Positions 24,737-33,944 of a stretch of 64,000 nt of DNA are shown piece by piece. A program made the position numbers and the translations under genes. This DNA comes from Euzebya tangerina (GTDB taxonomy: Bacteria; Actinomycetota; Nitriliruptoria; Euzebyales; Euzebyaceae): contig NZ_PPDK01000001.1 of assembly GCF_003074135.1 (NCBI RefSeq), forward strand, positions 620,001 to 684,000, read 5' to 3'. Below the pieces are notes generated by a model. It was given only the letters and a program-made list of their open reading frames with translations, made no database searches and was not told the origin of the DNA. Numbering within the stretch: the stretch's first letter is position 1; every line of letters begins with the position of its first letter.

Positions 24737-26197
24737 TCAGAGGGTTTTTTGGGCTGCCTGTGAGCCGCTGCTGGCGTCGATGATCCAGGTGTCCTTGCTG
24801 CCACCCCCCTGTGATGAGTTGACCACCAGCGAGCCTTCGGTGAACGCCACACGGGTGAGTCCACCCTGGGTGACGTAGGGCGCCGGGCCCGAGAGGATGA
24901 AGGGTCGCAGGTCCAGATGGCGTGGGACCACCTTGCCGTCCCGGAGTGTCGGGGCGGTCGAGAGTTGGAGGGTGGGCTGGGCCACCCAGTTGCGAGGATC
25001 GGCCAGCACCTGCTCGCGGATCTCGATCTTCTGCCTGGCCGTCGCCCGGGGGCCGATGAACAGGCCGTACCCGCCCGACTCGTTGGCGGGCTTGAGCACC
25101 AGGTCGTCCAGGTTCGCCAGCACGTGGCTGCGCTGGTCCGGGTCCGAGCAGAGGAAGGTCGGGACGTTGGGGATCAGCGGGTCGGCATCCAGGTAGAAGC
25201 GGATGATGTCGGGGACGTAGGCGTAGACGACCTTGTCGTCGGCCACGCCGGCTCCGGGTGCGTTGGCAAGGGCCACGTTGCCGGCGTGCCAGGCCCGCAT
25301 CAGACCCCGAACGCCCAGGGCCGAGTCCGGTCGGAACGCCTCGGGGTCCAGGAACGCGTCGTCGATGCGCCGGTAGATGACGTCAACGCGGACGGGCCCC
25401 TCCACCGTGCGCATGAAGACGACATCGCCGTCCACGAACAGGTCGTTGCCCTCGACCAGGTAGGCACCCATCTCCTGGGCCAGGAAGGCGTGCTCGAAGT
25501 AGGCGGAGTTGTAGATGCCGGGGGTCAACACCACGATGACAGGTCGTTCCCCGTCCTGAGGTGAGAGCCCGGCCAGGGTGTTCCTGAGTGCGTTCGGGTA
25601 GCCGTCGACCGGGTGGATGTTGAGATCGAAGAAGGCCTCGCCCAGCACCCGCTTGGTGATGGCCCGGTTCTCCAGCATGTAGCTGACGCCGGAGGGGACC
25701 CGGAGGTTGTCCTCCAGGACGTACATGGTTCCCTCGTTGTCGCGGACCAGGTCCGAGCCGGAGATGTGCGCCCACACCCCGCCCCTGGGCTTCGCTCCCA
25801 CGCACTCCGGCCGGAAGTTGGTCGAGGACTCGAGCACCTCGCGGGGGAACACGCCGGCGTCGATGATCCGCTGCTCGTTGTACAGGTCGTCGATGAAGGC
25901 GTTCAGCGCGGTGAGGCGCTGGATCAGCCCGTCCGAGACGGCCGACCACTCCTCGGTGGTGATGACCCGCGGGATGATGTCGAAGGGCCAGGCCCGGTCG
26001 ATGTTCTCACCCTCGGAGTACACGGTGAACGTGATCCCCATCGCCTGGATCGCGAGCTCAGCGGCGGCCTGCCGGTCCTCGATGTCCGGACCGAGACCTT
26101 GGATGATCTCGGCCACCCGCTCGCAGCCCGGCCGGGGACGGCCATCGGGGGTCAGCAGTTCGTCCCAGCACTCGGGGCTCGCGTAGGCGCTCAGCAT
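24737..26197 (-). CDS. Circularly permuted type-2 ATP-grasp protein
   Basis: A 486-residue stand-alone ATP-grasp ligase. Diagnostic pieces are RLTALNAFIDDLYNEQRIIDAG, RPECVGAKPRGGVWAHISG, YVLEDNLRVPSGVSYMLENR, VIVVLTPGIYNSAYFEHAFLA and DLVLKPANESGGYGLFIGP; the closing SKDTWIID is the permuted catalytic strand. Such proteins are predicted to ligate a carboxylate to an amine with ATP. Its ATG (26197), preceded by GGTGGA, lies 11 bp after the stop of the large surface-protein gene, so the two share a transcript. Compared with the fused copy at 16308-18884 it is a different subfamily. Confidence 0.88.
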   Translation of the reverse strand: MLSAYASPECWDELLTPDGRPRPGCERVAEIIQGLGPDIEDRQAAAELAIQAMGITFTVYSEGENIDRAWPFDIIPRVITTEEWSAVSDGLIQRLTALNAFIDDLYNEQRIIDAGVFPREVLESSTNFRPECVGAKPRGGVWAHISGSDLVRDNEGTMYVLEDNLRVPSGVSYMLENRAITKRVLGEAFFDLNIHPVDGYPNALRNTLAGLSPQDGERPVIVVLTPGIYNSAYFEHAFLAQEMGAYLVEGNDLFVDGDVVFMRTVEGPVRVDVIYRRIDDAFLDPEAFRPDSALGVRGLMRAWHAGNVALANAPGAGVADDKVVYAYVPDIIRFYLDADPLIPNVPTFLCSDPDQRSHVLANLDDLVLKPANESGGYGLFIGPRATARQKIEIREQVLADPRNWVAQPTLQLSTAPTLRDGKVVPRHLDLRPFILSGPAPYVTQGGLTRVAFTEGSLVVNSSQGGGSKDTWIIDASSGSQAAQKTL

Positions 26198-26208
26198 GTC
26201 CACCAGGT

Positions 26209-29064
26209 CTACTCGAACTGGCCGGCGAAGGCCGTCATGCCCTCCATCAACGCGTCCTCCGCCGGAGCGTCGAGCGGCGTGCTCGCCGCTGCGAAGGTGC
26301 TGCCCGTGACCACGTTGCTGGCCGCGTAGACCATCTGCCCGGTGTTGGTGAGGCTGCCGGTTCCGATCACGATCCGGCCGGTGTAGGGCATCGTGAACTC
26401 GATGCGCGCGTTGGGGGCGCCGCCCTCGTCGTTGCTCTCGGCCAGCACCTGGAGATCCTCCTCGGTCTCCGCGTCGTTGAAGACGACCATGAACGGGTCG
26501 GTGTCGTCGAACGTCGTCTGGCGGAGCTCCAAGACCAATTGGTCGCCCTGCGTCCCGTCGTAGGTGAAGAACTCGAACTCCTCCCCCTGCTGGTCGAAGA
26601 CCTCCACGTCCTGCACGAAGACCGGCCACGGGTCGACCGCGACGAGGTACTCACCGGTGGAGTCGCCGAAGCCCGAGACGCCGAGGCAGTACTCGCCGGC
26701 AGGCAGCGTTGCGTCGATCACGCTGCCCGTCAGCACGCCGAGTTGCTCGTCGTCGTTCTCCGCCAACTGATTGCCGTCGGAGTCGAACAGCGTGGCGACC
26801 GGGTCCAGACCGTCACTCGTCGGACCGAACGGGTTGTTGGCTCGAATCCGGACTCGCGTCTCCTCAGCCAGGCTGAAGGTGTGGTACGTCGTCGAGCCGG
26901 CTACTTCCACGGTGCCGCCACCCTGCATGCCGACGGTCAGCGGGGTGCTCAGCTCACAGACCTGCTGGCCGGGCGGCTCGGGCCGTGGGTTGGCCAGGAT
27001 CTGCAGTGACACCAGCGTCGGCCGAGGGTCGGCCAGCGTCGTGAACTCGAGGTTCGCGGCACTGACCACGTCGACATCGGGCTGCACCAGCAGGTAGTTG
27101 ACCGTGTTGGTCACCTCCTCGACGACGCAGCTGACGCCCGGTCCCGGCTGCGACGGCCCGGAGGGAAGGAGCTCCCCGTTGCAGACGATCGGCAGGCCGT
27201 CCCGGTTGACCACGACCCCTTCAGGACCGCCGAGGGGCGGCGGTGGCGCAATCGGGCGTTCGTCGGTGACCCGGAGCACCCACTGGATGGCCAGGTCGGA
27301 CAGGTCGGCACCGGCGGCATCACCGAGTGCTGCGAGATCGAACGAGGCTTCCGTCCCGGTTCCCAGCGCGAGCGGGATCCGTAGCCCGGAGTCGGTCTGG
27401 GAGTACACACCCCAGAGCACCTGGCCGACGCCGGTCGGCGGGGTGATCGAAGCCTCGCAGACGGCGTCCCGTGTGGTGATCACCTGGTCGCTGCCGGCAA
27501 CCAGCACGTCCAGCCCGGGTGCGTCCTCCTGCTGGTACTGAGCGGTCACCGCGAAGGCCTCACGGCTGACGGGGGAGCCGCCGGGGGGTGTGCAGGTGAT
27601 CGTGTCGTTCACGTACACGGGGGTGCGGGGCACGATGTCGCCGTAGGGCACCACACCGGAGGAGAGGAGGACCTGATCGGCCGTCCGGAACGGCGCACCC
27701 TCGGTCACGTAGGCGGTGCTGGTTCGCAGGACGGCACCCGCCTCGCCCTCGTAGGTGATGTTCAGCACGCAGGTGCTGGGTGGGAGTTGACTGGCCGCCA
27801 TCACCTGGGCCTGACCGGCGGCGGTGACCTGGACCAACTCGGAGGGGGCCTCGATGCAGTTGCCGTCGAACAGCACCTCGGAGTCCGCTGCCTCCGCCGC
27901 CGGCGTCAGCGTCGCGGTGATCGGCTGGCCCGGCCGGATCACCTGGCCTCGGAGGGGGGTCATGCTGAGCAGCGGGTAGTCCGAGAGGCCCAGGGCCCGT
28001 CGTCCTTCGGTGCACGCCAACGGGTGGACGACACAGGTCACCGACAGGCCGTTCTCCTGGGCGAAGCCACTGCGCGACCCGACCGGCTCCAGGAACTCGC
28101 GGGTCTCCGGGAGCAGCCGGACCCCATCCGCCAGCAGGATCGGGGCTTCCAGCAGCGCCGCGCGTCCGGCGGCCGCGAACCCGCCGGCCCAGCCGTTCTC
28201 GCTGGTGCCGTCGACCAGGATGATGTGGTTCACGTCGGTGGCGTCGTCGGCGCCCTGGGCCTTGGCGATCTCCAGCGCCGTCTCAGCGCGGTTCTCACCG
28301 GCGATCCGCTCGGTGGAGATCCCCATGCCGTTGATCTGCCCCTCCACCGTCTGGGACAGCGCCGCGGTCCCACCGACGATCTGCACCTCGGTGATGTCGG
28401 ACTCGGCCAGGTAGTCCATCGTGGCCGCCGAGAGCTCCTCGGTCGAGGACAGCAGGATCGGCCAGCCGTTGCGTGCGGCCAGTGCGCCGGCCCCGAGCGC
28501 GTCGGCGAACGCTTGCGTCGGGTTGTCCGGGTCGGCGGCGAACGCCCGGGCCAGGATTGCGGTCGTGGCGTTCGGGGCCTCGTTGCGGGCGATGTCGATC
28601 GCCGTCTCGACTCGGCTGCCGCCCTCGCGGCGGTTGACGGTCAACCCCTCATCGGTGAGTTGTGTCGTCACCTCGTTGCCGACGGCAGCAACCCCGCCCA
28701 GGATGGTTGCCGAGTCCGCACCAAGCCGATCGATCTGGGCCAGCACCCGGTCGCTGACCGGGCCGGAGCTGGGCACCAGCAGCAGCGGTGAGTTCGACTG
28801 CATCAGCCCGCCCGCCAGTGCGTCGGCGAAGTTGTCATCCCGACTGATGAGCACTCGCTCGACGTTGGTGAACTCGGTCTCCTCGGTCAGCCGGGCTGCG
28901 ATCTCAGCGTTGGAGGGTGCCTCGTTGTCCTTGATGACCGACAAGTTGTTGTCGGACTGTGCGGCTGCGGGGGAGGCCGGAATGGCGAGCAGCGCGAACA
29001 CGAGTGCCACGACCAGCAACGCCAGCGGGCCAGCCCGGAGAGCCCGAGAAGAGGTGCGAATCAT
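26209..29064 (-). CDS. Large secreted cell-wall-binding repeat 2 protein with a PPC-like domain
   Basis: A 951-residue surface protein. Signal peptide at residues 1-33 (cleavage near SPAAAQS). Three PF04122-type wall-binding repeats follow at about 45-300: DDNFADALAGG...ILGGVAAVG, RVETAIDIAR...VGGTAALS, and RAETALEIAKAQ. The middle (about 330-700) is beta-rich, Ig-like in look, with paired cysteines. At about 720-830 a pre-peptidase-C-like domain is seen (TYHTFSLAEETRVRIRANN ... GEYCLGVSGFGD), and a further beta domain ends the protein. It should be wall-anchored by the N-terminal repeats. No LPXTG motif. It heads the run of ligase/transglutaminase genes, 80 bp downstream of pstB. Confidence 0.85.
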   Translation of the reverse strand: MIRTSSRALRAGPLALLVVALVFALLAIPASPAAAQSDNNLSVIKDNEAPSNAEIAARLTEETEFTNVERVLISRDDNFADALAGGLMQSNSPLLLVPSSGPVSDRVLAQIDRLGADSATILGGVAAVGNEVTTQLTDEGLTVNRREGGSRVETAIDIARNEAPNATTAILARAFAADPDNPTQAFADALGAGALAARNGWPILLSSTEELSAATMDYLAESDITEVQIVGGTAALSQTVEGQINGMGISTERIAGENRAETALEIAKAQGADDATDVNHIILVDGTSENGWAGGFAAAGRAALLEAPILLADGVRLLPETREFLEPVGSRSGFAQENGLSVTCVVHPLACTEGRRALGLSDYPLLSMTPLRGQVIRPGQPITATLTPAAEAADSEVLFDGNCIEAPSELVQVTAAGQAQVMAASQLPPSTCVLNITYEGEAGAVLRTSTAYVTEGAPFRTADQVLLSSGVVPYGDIVPRTPVYVNDTITCTPPGGSPVSREAFAVTAQYQQEDAPGLDVLVAGSDQVITTRDAVCEASITPPTGVGQVLWGVYSQTDSGLRIPLALGTGTEASFDLAALGDAAGADLSDLAIQWVLRVTDERPIAPPPPLGGPEGVVVNRDGLPIVCNGELLPSGPSQPGPGVSCVVEEVTNTVNYLLVQPDVDVVSAANLEFTTLADPRPTLVSLQILANPRPEPPGQQVCELSTPLTVGMQGGGTVEVAGSTTYHTFSLAEETRVRIRANNPFGPTSDGLDPVATLFDSDGNQLAENDDEQLGVLTGSVIDATLPAGEYCLGVSGFGDSTGEYLVAVDPWPVFVQDVEVFDQQGEEFEFFTYDGTQGDQLVLELRQTTFDDTDPFMVVFNDAETEEDLQVLAESNDEGGAPNARIEFTMPYTGRIVIGTGSLTNTGQMVYAASNVVTGSTFAAASTPLDAPAEDALMEGMTAFAGQFE

Positions 29065-29144
29065 GCGCTGCAGCCTAATCCTGCCGCGAGGCGCAAACCA
29101 CCCGAGGTCGGCAGGCGTTACCGGCCCGTTAGCAGTGGGCGACC

Positions 29145-30041
29145 TCAGCCGAACCGACCGGTGATGTACTGCTGGGTCCGGTCGTCCTCGGGGTTGCTGA
29201 ACAGCGTCTGAGTCGGGGCGTACTCGACCAGCCGTCCGGACCGGTGGTCCTTGCCGCTGGTGTCCTCGACGACCTCGGTGGTGAAGAACGCGGTCCGATC
29301 GCTCGCTCGGGCCGCCTGTTGCATGTTGTGCGTGACGATCACGATGGTGTACTCGTCCTTGAGCTTGGCCATCAGATCCTCGATGCGATGCGTCGCCACC
29401 GGGTCGAGGGCCGAGCAGGGCTCGTCCATGAGGATCACGTCGGGCTCGACCGCGATCGCACGGGCGATGCACAGCCGCTGCTGCTGTCCACCGGAGAGGC
29501 TGTAGCCGCTCTCGTCCAGCTTGTCCTTGACCTCGTCCCACAGCGCCGCGCCCCGCAGCGACTTCTCGACGATGTCGTCCATGTTCTCCTTCATGCCCTG
29601 GGCACGAGGTCCGTAGGCGACGTTGTCGTAGATCGACTTGGGGAAGGGGTTGGGCTTCTGGAAGACCATGCCGACACGTCGCCGCACCTCGACCGGGTCG
29701 ACCTCGTCGGCGTAGAGGTCGTTGCCGTGATAGGTGATCGTGCCCGTCATGTGCGAGGAGGGGATCAGGTCGTTGGTCCGGTTGTAGGCCCGCAACAGCG
29801 TCGACTTGCCACAGCCCGAGGGACCGATGAACGCCGTGATCTCGTTCTCGTAGATGGTGAAGTCCACCTCGCGGATGGCCGGTACGTCGCCGTAGAAGAT
29901 CGTGACACCGGCGGTCTCGAAGACGGCAGGACGCTCAGGGAGCGGATCACGCTCGTCCAGGTCCAGCTCCGGCGCGAGATTGGTCGTGATCGCGGTCGAC
30001 TGCTCGGTCTCCTGAGCTGCGGCCTGGTTGATGTCGGTCAT
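29145..30041 (-). CDS. pstB: Phosphate ABC transporter ATP-binding protein PstB
   Basis: A 298-residue ATPase with Walker [17 protein letters not shown], signature [14 protein letters not shown], Walker [13 protein letters not shown] and the switch histidine VTHNM. PstB-specific [21 protein letters not shown] is present. A 40-residue acidic N-terminal extension ([14 protein letters not shown]...) is longer than in most PstB. It powers high-affinity phosphate uptake. The start at 30041 lies 2 bp after the pstA stop (TGATCATG arrangement). Confidence 0.95.
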   Translation of the reverse strand: MTDINQAAAQETEQSTAITTNLAPELDLDERDPLPERPAVFETAGVTIFYGDVPAIREVDFTIYENEITAFIGPSGCGKSTLLRAYNRTNDLIPSSHMTGTITYHGNDLYADEVDPVEVRRRVGMVFQKPNPFPKSIYDNVAYGPRAQGMKENMDDIVEKSLRGAALWDEVKDKLDESGYSLSGGQQQRLCIARAIAVEPDVILMDEPCSALDPVATHRIEDLMAKLKDEYTIVIVTHNMQQAARASDRTAFFTTEVVEDTSGKDHRSGRLVEYAPTQTLFSNPEDDRTQQYITGRFG

Positions 30042-30043
30042 GA

Positions 30044-30955
30044 TCAGTATTCCTTGGTGTATCTGTTGCGGAGGTAGATGGCGATGGAGTTCATGCTGAG
30101 CAGCAGGACCATCAGGACGATGATGCCTGCGGCAGACACCTCGATCTGGAACTCCGGCTGGGGGCGCTTGACGAAGTCGAAGACCTGGATCGGCAGTGCG
30201 GTGTAGCGATCGGTGACGCCCCACGGCACGTTGTCTGCCCGGCGGCTGAACACCGCTCCCGCGACCAGGATAGGAGCGGTTTCGCCGATGGCTCGGGACA
30301 GCGCAAGAATCGTGCCGGTGAACACGCCGCTGATCGCGGCCGGCAAGGTGATCGTGAAGGCCACCTGGATCGGGGTGGCACCCAACGCGAGCCCACCATT
30401 GCGCATCTCCTGTGGGACCGCCCGCAGAGACTCCCGCGCGGCCACGATGATCACCGGGAGGATCAGCAGGCTCAGCGTGATCGCGCCGACGATGAGTGAG
30501 CGGTCGAAGCCGAGGATGCCGACGAAGATGCCGAAGCCCAGCAGCCCGTAGACCACGGAGGGGACGCCGGCGAGGTTGTTGATGTTGGCCTCGGCCGCCC
30601 GCGTCCAGCGGTTCTGCTCGGCGAACTCCTCCAGGTACAGCGCGGCCGCGACTCCGATGGGGAAGGCCATCAGTGCCACGAGCACCATGAGGGACAACGT
30701 TCCGGTGATGCCGGCCCGGACCCCGGTCTCCTCGGCGAATCGGGAGGTGTACTCGGTGAACAGGGTGGCGTTAACCCGTCCGGCGCCGTCGGAGACGATG
30801 TCGATGAGCAGCCAGGCCAGGACGATGACGCTGACGATGGTCGCGATCAGCAACCCGACTTCGAACCGCCGCGCTCGTGCGCGCTTCTTCGGGCTGGACT
30901 GCAGGTCGGGGCTGGTGTCGCTCTCGCGCTGCAGCAGGCTTGCGGGGCTTGACAT
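30044..30955 (-). CDS. pstA: Phosphate ABC transporter permease PstA
   Basis: A 303-residue permease with six predicted helices and the PstA signature [32 protein letters not shown]. The cytoplasmic coupling loop is [29 protein letters not shown]. The ATG overlaps the pstC stop (TGATG) and the stop abuts pstB, so the three genes form one translational unit. A basic, polar N-terminus of about 30 residues precedes the first helix. Confidence 0.95.
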   Translation of the reverse strand: MSSPASLLQRESDTSPDLQSSPKKRARARRFEVGLLIATIVSVIVLAWLLIDIVSDGAGRVNATLFTEYTSRFAEETGVRAGITGTLSLMVLVALMAFPIGVAAALYLEEFAEQNRWTRAAEANINNLAGVPSVVYGLLGFGIFVGILGFDRSLIVGAITLSLLILPVIIVAARESLRAVPQEMRNGGLALGATPIQVAFTITLPAAISGVFTGTILALSRAIGETAPILVAGAVFSRRADNVPWGVTDRYTALPIQVFDFVKRPQPEFQIEVSAAGIIVLMVLLLSMNSIAIYLRNRYTKEY

Positions 30956-31908
30956 CAGTACGCCTCCCGGAAGCGGCGGACGAAGCGTTGGGCGGCGATG
31001 TTCAGGCCCAACGTCATCAGGAACAGAGTGGCCCCGACCGCGAAGATGGACTCATACGTCACGGAGCCGCGTGGCGCCTCACCTTGTACGGCCTGGACGA
31101 TGTAGGAGGTCATGGTCTGGACCTGCTCGAAGGGGTTCAGCAGGCCGAGGGCCCCGTCCGAGAGGTCCCGGGGGAGGTTGCCGGCCGCCAGCGCGACGAT
31201 CATCGTCTCGCCCACCGCCCGGCCCATGGCGAGGATGATGGCCGCCACGATGCCGGAGAGGGCGGCGGGGAAGATCACCTGGGTGACGACCTGTCGCTTG
31301 GTGGCGCCCAAGCCGTAGGCGCCCATCCGAAGGCTGTCGGGGACGGCGCTCATCGCGTCCTCCGAGAGCGAGGCGATCGTGGGGACGATCATGATCCCCA
31401 TCACGATCCCGGCGCTCATTGGGTTGAAGAAGTCGACCGTGCCCTCACCGAGGATGCTGCGGAGCAGCGGCGTCATCGCCGTCAGCGCGAAGTACCCGAG
31501 CACGACGGTGGGGACCCCGGCCAGGACCTCGAGCGTCGGCTTGAGGATCTTGCGGACCCGCGGCGCGGCGTAGTCGGCCAGGTAGACCGCCGAGGCCAGC
31601 CCCAGGGGGATGGCCACGACCATGGCCACGAGCGTCACGATCAGCGTTCCGTGGATCAGCGGGAAGATGCCGATCTGGAACGCGTCGCTCTCGGGGGAGC
31701 TGAACGGCCGCCACGCCGTGTCGGTCAGGAAGGACACGAACGACACCTCGGTGAAGAAGAAGAACGCCTCTTCGAAGAGGATGAAGACGATGCCGACGGT
31801 CGTGAGGATCGAGAGGTACCCAGCTGCTCGCAGCAGCCAGAAGATGATCGTCTCGCCGACCCGGGGTGACTGCTGTGTCAACGGGTTGGACTTGGTGACA
31901 GAACTCAA
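30955..31908 (-). CDS. pstC: Phosphate ABC transporter permease PstC
   Basis: A permease of about 317 residues with PstC features: FFFFTEVSFVSFLTDTAWRP, LEVLAGVPTVVLGYFAL, SEDAMSAVPDSLRMGAYGLGATKRQVV and AMGRAVGETMIVALAAGN. Six transmembrane segments are seen. A TTG at 31908 is proposed as start because AAGGAG lies 9 nt before it; the upstream GTG at 31944 has no ribosome site and directly follows a stable hairpin at 31949-31979. The C-terminus overlaps the pstA start by one base. Confidence 0.93.
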   Translation of the reverse strand: MSSVTKSNPLTQQSPRVGETIIFWLLRAAGYLSILTTVGIVFILFEEAFFFFTEVSFVSFLTDTAWRPFSSPESDAFQIGIFPLIHGTLIVTLVAMVVAIPLGLASAVYLADYAAPRVRKILKPTLEVLAGVPTVVLGYFALTAMTPLLRSILGEGTVDFFNPMSAGIVMGIMIVPTIASLSEDAMSAVPDSLRMGAYGLGATKRQVVTQVIFPAALSGIVAAIILAMGRAVGETMIVALAAGNLPRDLSDGALGLLNPFEQVQTMTSYIVQAVQGEAPRGSVTYESIFAVGATLFLMTLGLNIAAQRFVRRFREAY

Positions 31909-31948
31909 CGGGTGTCCGCTCCTTCGGGTTGCCTGCCGTAACACGCGG

Positions 31949-31979
31949 CGACGCCCGGATCTTAGCCATCCGGGCGTCG
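31949..31979 (-). terminator. Hairpin between pstS and pstC
   Basis: A perfect 12-bp stem (CGACGCCCGGAT pairing with ATCCGGGCGTCG) around a 7-nt loop, 29 bp after the pstS stop. There is no T-run. Its likely role is partial termination or 3' protection so that the binding protein is made in excess of the permeases. Confidence 0.7.
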
Positions 31980-32007
31980 TCGTAGTTGTCGGCGAGGTGA
32001 ACTTTGG

Positions 32008-33090
32008 CTAGGCGCCCAGTTGCTCCTCGACGGTTGCGGTCGCCTCGTCGATCACCTCTTGCGGGGCCGGCACGTAGCCGACGTCCTCGATGACGTCGTT
32101 GACGGTGTCGAGGTAGAAGGTCACGAAGGCCTCGACCTCGGGGCGGGTCAGCGCCTCGTTGTTCACGTAGATGAACAGCGGGCGGGTCAGGCCGTAGCTG
32201 TCGTCCTGGGCCGTCTCGACGGACGGAGCGACGCATCCGTCGCCGGCGTCGTACTCGATGGCGGCCACGCCGTCGGGGTTGTTGGTGAAGTAGGCGAAGC
32301 CGAAGTAGCCCCAGCTGCCCGGCGTGCCCTGGACGCCCTGGGCGATGACGTTGTCGTCGGCCGAGGCGTTGTAGTCCTGACGGGGCTCCTCGATCTCGTT
32401 GGGCTCGAGGATCGTCTCGTTGAAGAAGTCGTAGGTGCCCGAGTCCGCGTCAGGCGCGAAGATCTCGATCGGCTCGTCGGGGAAGTCGGAGTTGACCTCG
32501 CTCCAGGAGCTGACGCCGTCGGGGCCCCAGACGCTGACCAGCTCATCGGTGGTCAGGCAGGTCAGGAACTCGGTGGCGGGGTTGGTCACCATGGTCAGGG
32601 CGTCGGTGCCGACGCGGACCTCGGTGAACTCGATGCCGTTCTCCTCGCAGAGCTCCACCTCATCGTCCTCGATGGGACGGGAGGCGTTTGAGATGTCGGT
32701 CGAGCCCTCACCGCAGAAGCGCTCGAAGCCACCACCGGTGCCGCTGACACCGAGGTTCACGGTGACGTCCGGCGCCTCAGAGGCGAACTCCTCGCTGATG
32801 GCATCGGTCAGGGGTGCGACGGTGGAGGAGCCGTCGATCTCGATGCTGCCGGAAGGCGCGTCGCCGCCGTCGTCGGCAGGCTCCTCGTCCGCCATGGCCT
32901 CGTCGTCCGTAGCTTCTTCATCCATGGCCTCGTCGTCGGCAGCTTCCTCGTCCGCGGCCGGCTCTTCGGCCTCCTCAGCGGTGTCGTCGGCTGCCGCCTC
33001 GTCGTCGCCGTCGTCGTCGGAAGCACAGGCGGTCGCCACCATGGCCAGCAGGGCCAAGATCGCAAGCAGCGTGCGAAGGTTCGTGCGCAT
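32008..33090 (-). CDS. pstS: Phosphate-binding lipoprotein PstS
   Basis: A 360-residue lipoprotein. Signal at residues 1-21 (NLRTLLAILALLAMVATAC), acylated Cys at the lipobox ATAC. A strikingly acidic tether of about 55 residues follows, made of Asp/Glu/Ala near-repeats (DDEAMDEEATDDEAMADEE). The binding domain begins SGSIEIDGSSTVAPLTDAI and has the phosphate-site motifs SGTGGGFERFCGEGSTDISNASR and PDADSGTYDFF. The start is set by ATG 33090 with AGGAG upstream. It leads the pstSCAB operon; two PhoP-box-like sites precede it. Confidence 0.95.
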   Translation of the reverse strand: MRTNLRTLLAILALLAMVATACASDDDGDDEAAADDTAEEAEEPAADEEAADDEAMDEEATDDEAMADEEPADDGGDAPSGSIEIDGSSTVAPLTDAISEEFASEAPDVTVNLGVSGTGGGFERFCGEGSTDISNASRPIEDDEVELCEENGIEFTEVRVGTDALTMVTNPATEFLTCLTTDELVSVWGPDGVSSWSEVNSDFPDEPIEIFAPDADSGTYDFFNETILEPNEIEEPRQDYNASADDNVIAQGVQGTPGSWGYFGFAYFTNNPDGVAAIEYDAGDGCVAPSVETAQDDSYGLTRPLFIYVNNEALTRPEVEAFVTFYLDTVNDVIEDVGYVPAPQEVIDEATATVEEQLGA

Positions 33091-33192
33091 GTTGTCGTCG
33101 TCTCCTAGGTCTGTGAAAGCCACTACCGATGTAGTTGGCTTGACTCCGAGCCTGCGGTGCTTGTCTGGCCGAACCCCGTCATCCAGGTTGAT

Positions 33193-33203
33193 TGCGGATG
33201 AAC
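33193..33203 (-). promoter_or_regulatory. PhoP-box-like 11-mer, proximal copy
   Basis: Read on the pstS strand this is GTTCATCCGCA, matching the 11-nt direct-repeat unit of actinobacterial PHO boxes (GTTCACC followed by four bases). It lies 103 bp before the pstS start. Confidence 0.5.
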
Positions 33204-33275
33204 AACGGTGACGGCGCCGGTTTCCCACCGCGGCTGGGCCACACCCTGGGGTGGGTACTTGGCCTTCGACGAACG

Positions 33276-33297
33276 AGCGAGTTAACGCCGGATGAAC
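33276..33297 (-). promoter_or_regulatory. PhoP box: two adjacent 11-nt repeat units upstream of pstS
   Basis: On the pstS strand GTTCATCCGGC is followed at once by GTTAACTCGCT, two 11-nt units in tandem, the spacing used by PhoP in Streptomyces-type PHO boxes. The first unit matches the proximal site at 33193-33203 in nine of nine leading bases. It lies about 186 bp upstream of pstS and supports induction on phosphate starvation. Confidence 0.55.
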
Positions 33298-33350
33298 TCG
33301 AACCGGGCGATTGACTCATCGGTGACCACCCGGACAGGGCGGCGGAGACC

Positions 33351-33944
33351 TCAGCCGTCTGCCTCCGAGCCCTGGCGAGACCCGAGGATGCTGCCCGCGC
33401 CCCAGGCGTTGAAGATGCCGACGCCGGAGGCCCGCATGCCTCGTTTGCGGAGCGACGCGTCGTGTGCGTCGACGACGACCGTGCCGGCGACCAGATCGTG
33501 GAGAGCGCGACCCGTGGCGTCCCAGCCACTTGGCAGCAGGAGCACCACCCAGACCGCAATGGGGACCCAGAGCGGGAGCGCCAGCGCAGCAGTCAGGGCG
33601 ACCGGTCCCCACCGGAGGGCCCAGCGAACGAGGGCTGAGCCCCATCCCACCTGACGTCGGCCCTCCTGAACCACTCGGAGGGAGGCCATGGCCTTGCCTG
33701 GCGTCCGCCCGATCGTGGCTTCCAGCGGCAGGTAGATGACGGCCGCCAGTCCGGCCGCGGTGGCCAGCCAGAGCGCCCAGCCCGACGCCAGTCCCAGACC
33801 TTCGGGAAGAGCTGCCAAGGCCGCCAGGATGAATACGTCAACGGCACCCGCGAGAAGACGAGCCATATCGTGACCGTCGCCGGGGCAAGGGGTGCCGCAA
33901 ACCTCACGACGCGGGTCAGGCGCCGGGGGCGATGTGGGCGTCAT
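33351..33944 (-). CDS. RDD family membrane protein
   Basis: A 197-residue protein with an RDD-like domain: RLLAGAVDVFILAAL (the family R and D), a second helix pair, then ATIGRTPGKAMASLRVVQ and ALHDLVAGTVVVDA, both hallmark stretches. Three to four membrane segments are predicted. The family's role is uncertain; some members act in ion exchange. Start at 33944 (MTPTSPPAPD) overlaps the end of the small upstream gene by 29 bp, so it is the last gene of a three-gene run with the nucleotidyltransferase. Confidence 0.8.
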   Translation of the reverse strand: MTPTSPPAPDPRREVCGTPCPGDGHDMARLLAGAVDVFILAALAALPEGLGLASGWALWLATAAGLAAVIYLPLEATIGRTPGKAMASLRVVQEGRRQVGWGSALVRWALRWGPVALTAALALPLWVPIAVWVVLLLPSGWDATGRALHDLVAGTVVVDAHDASLRKRGMRASGVGIFNAWGAGSILGSRQGSEADG

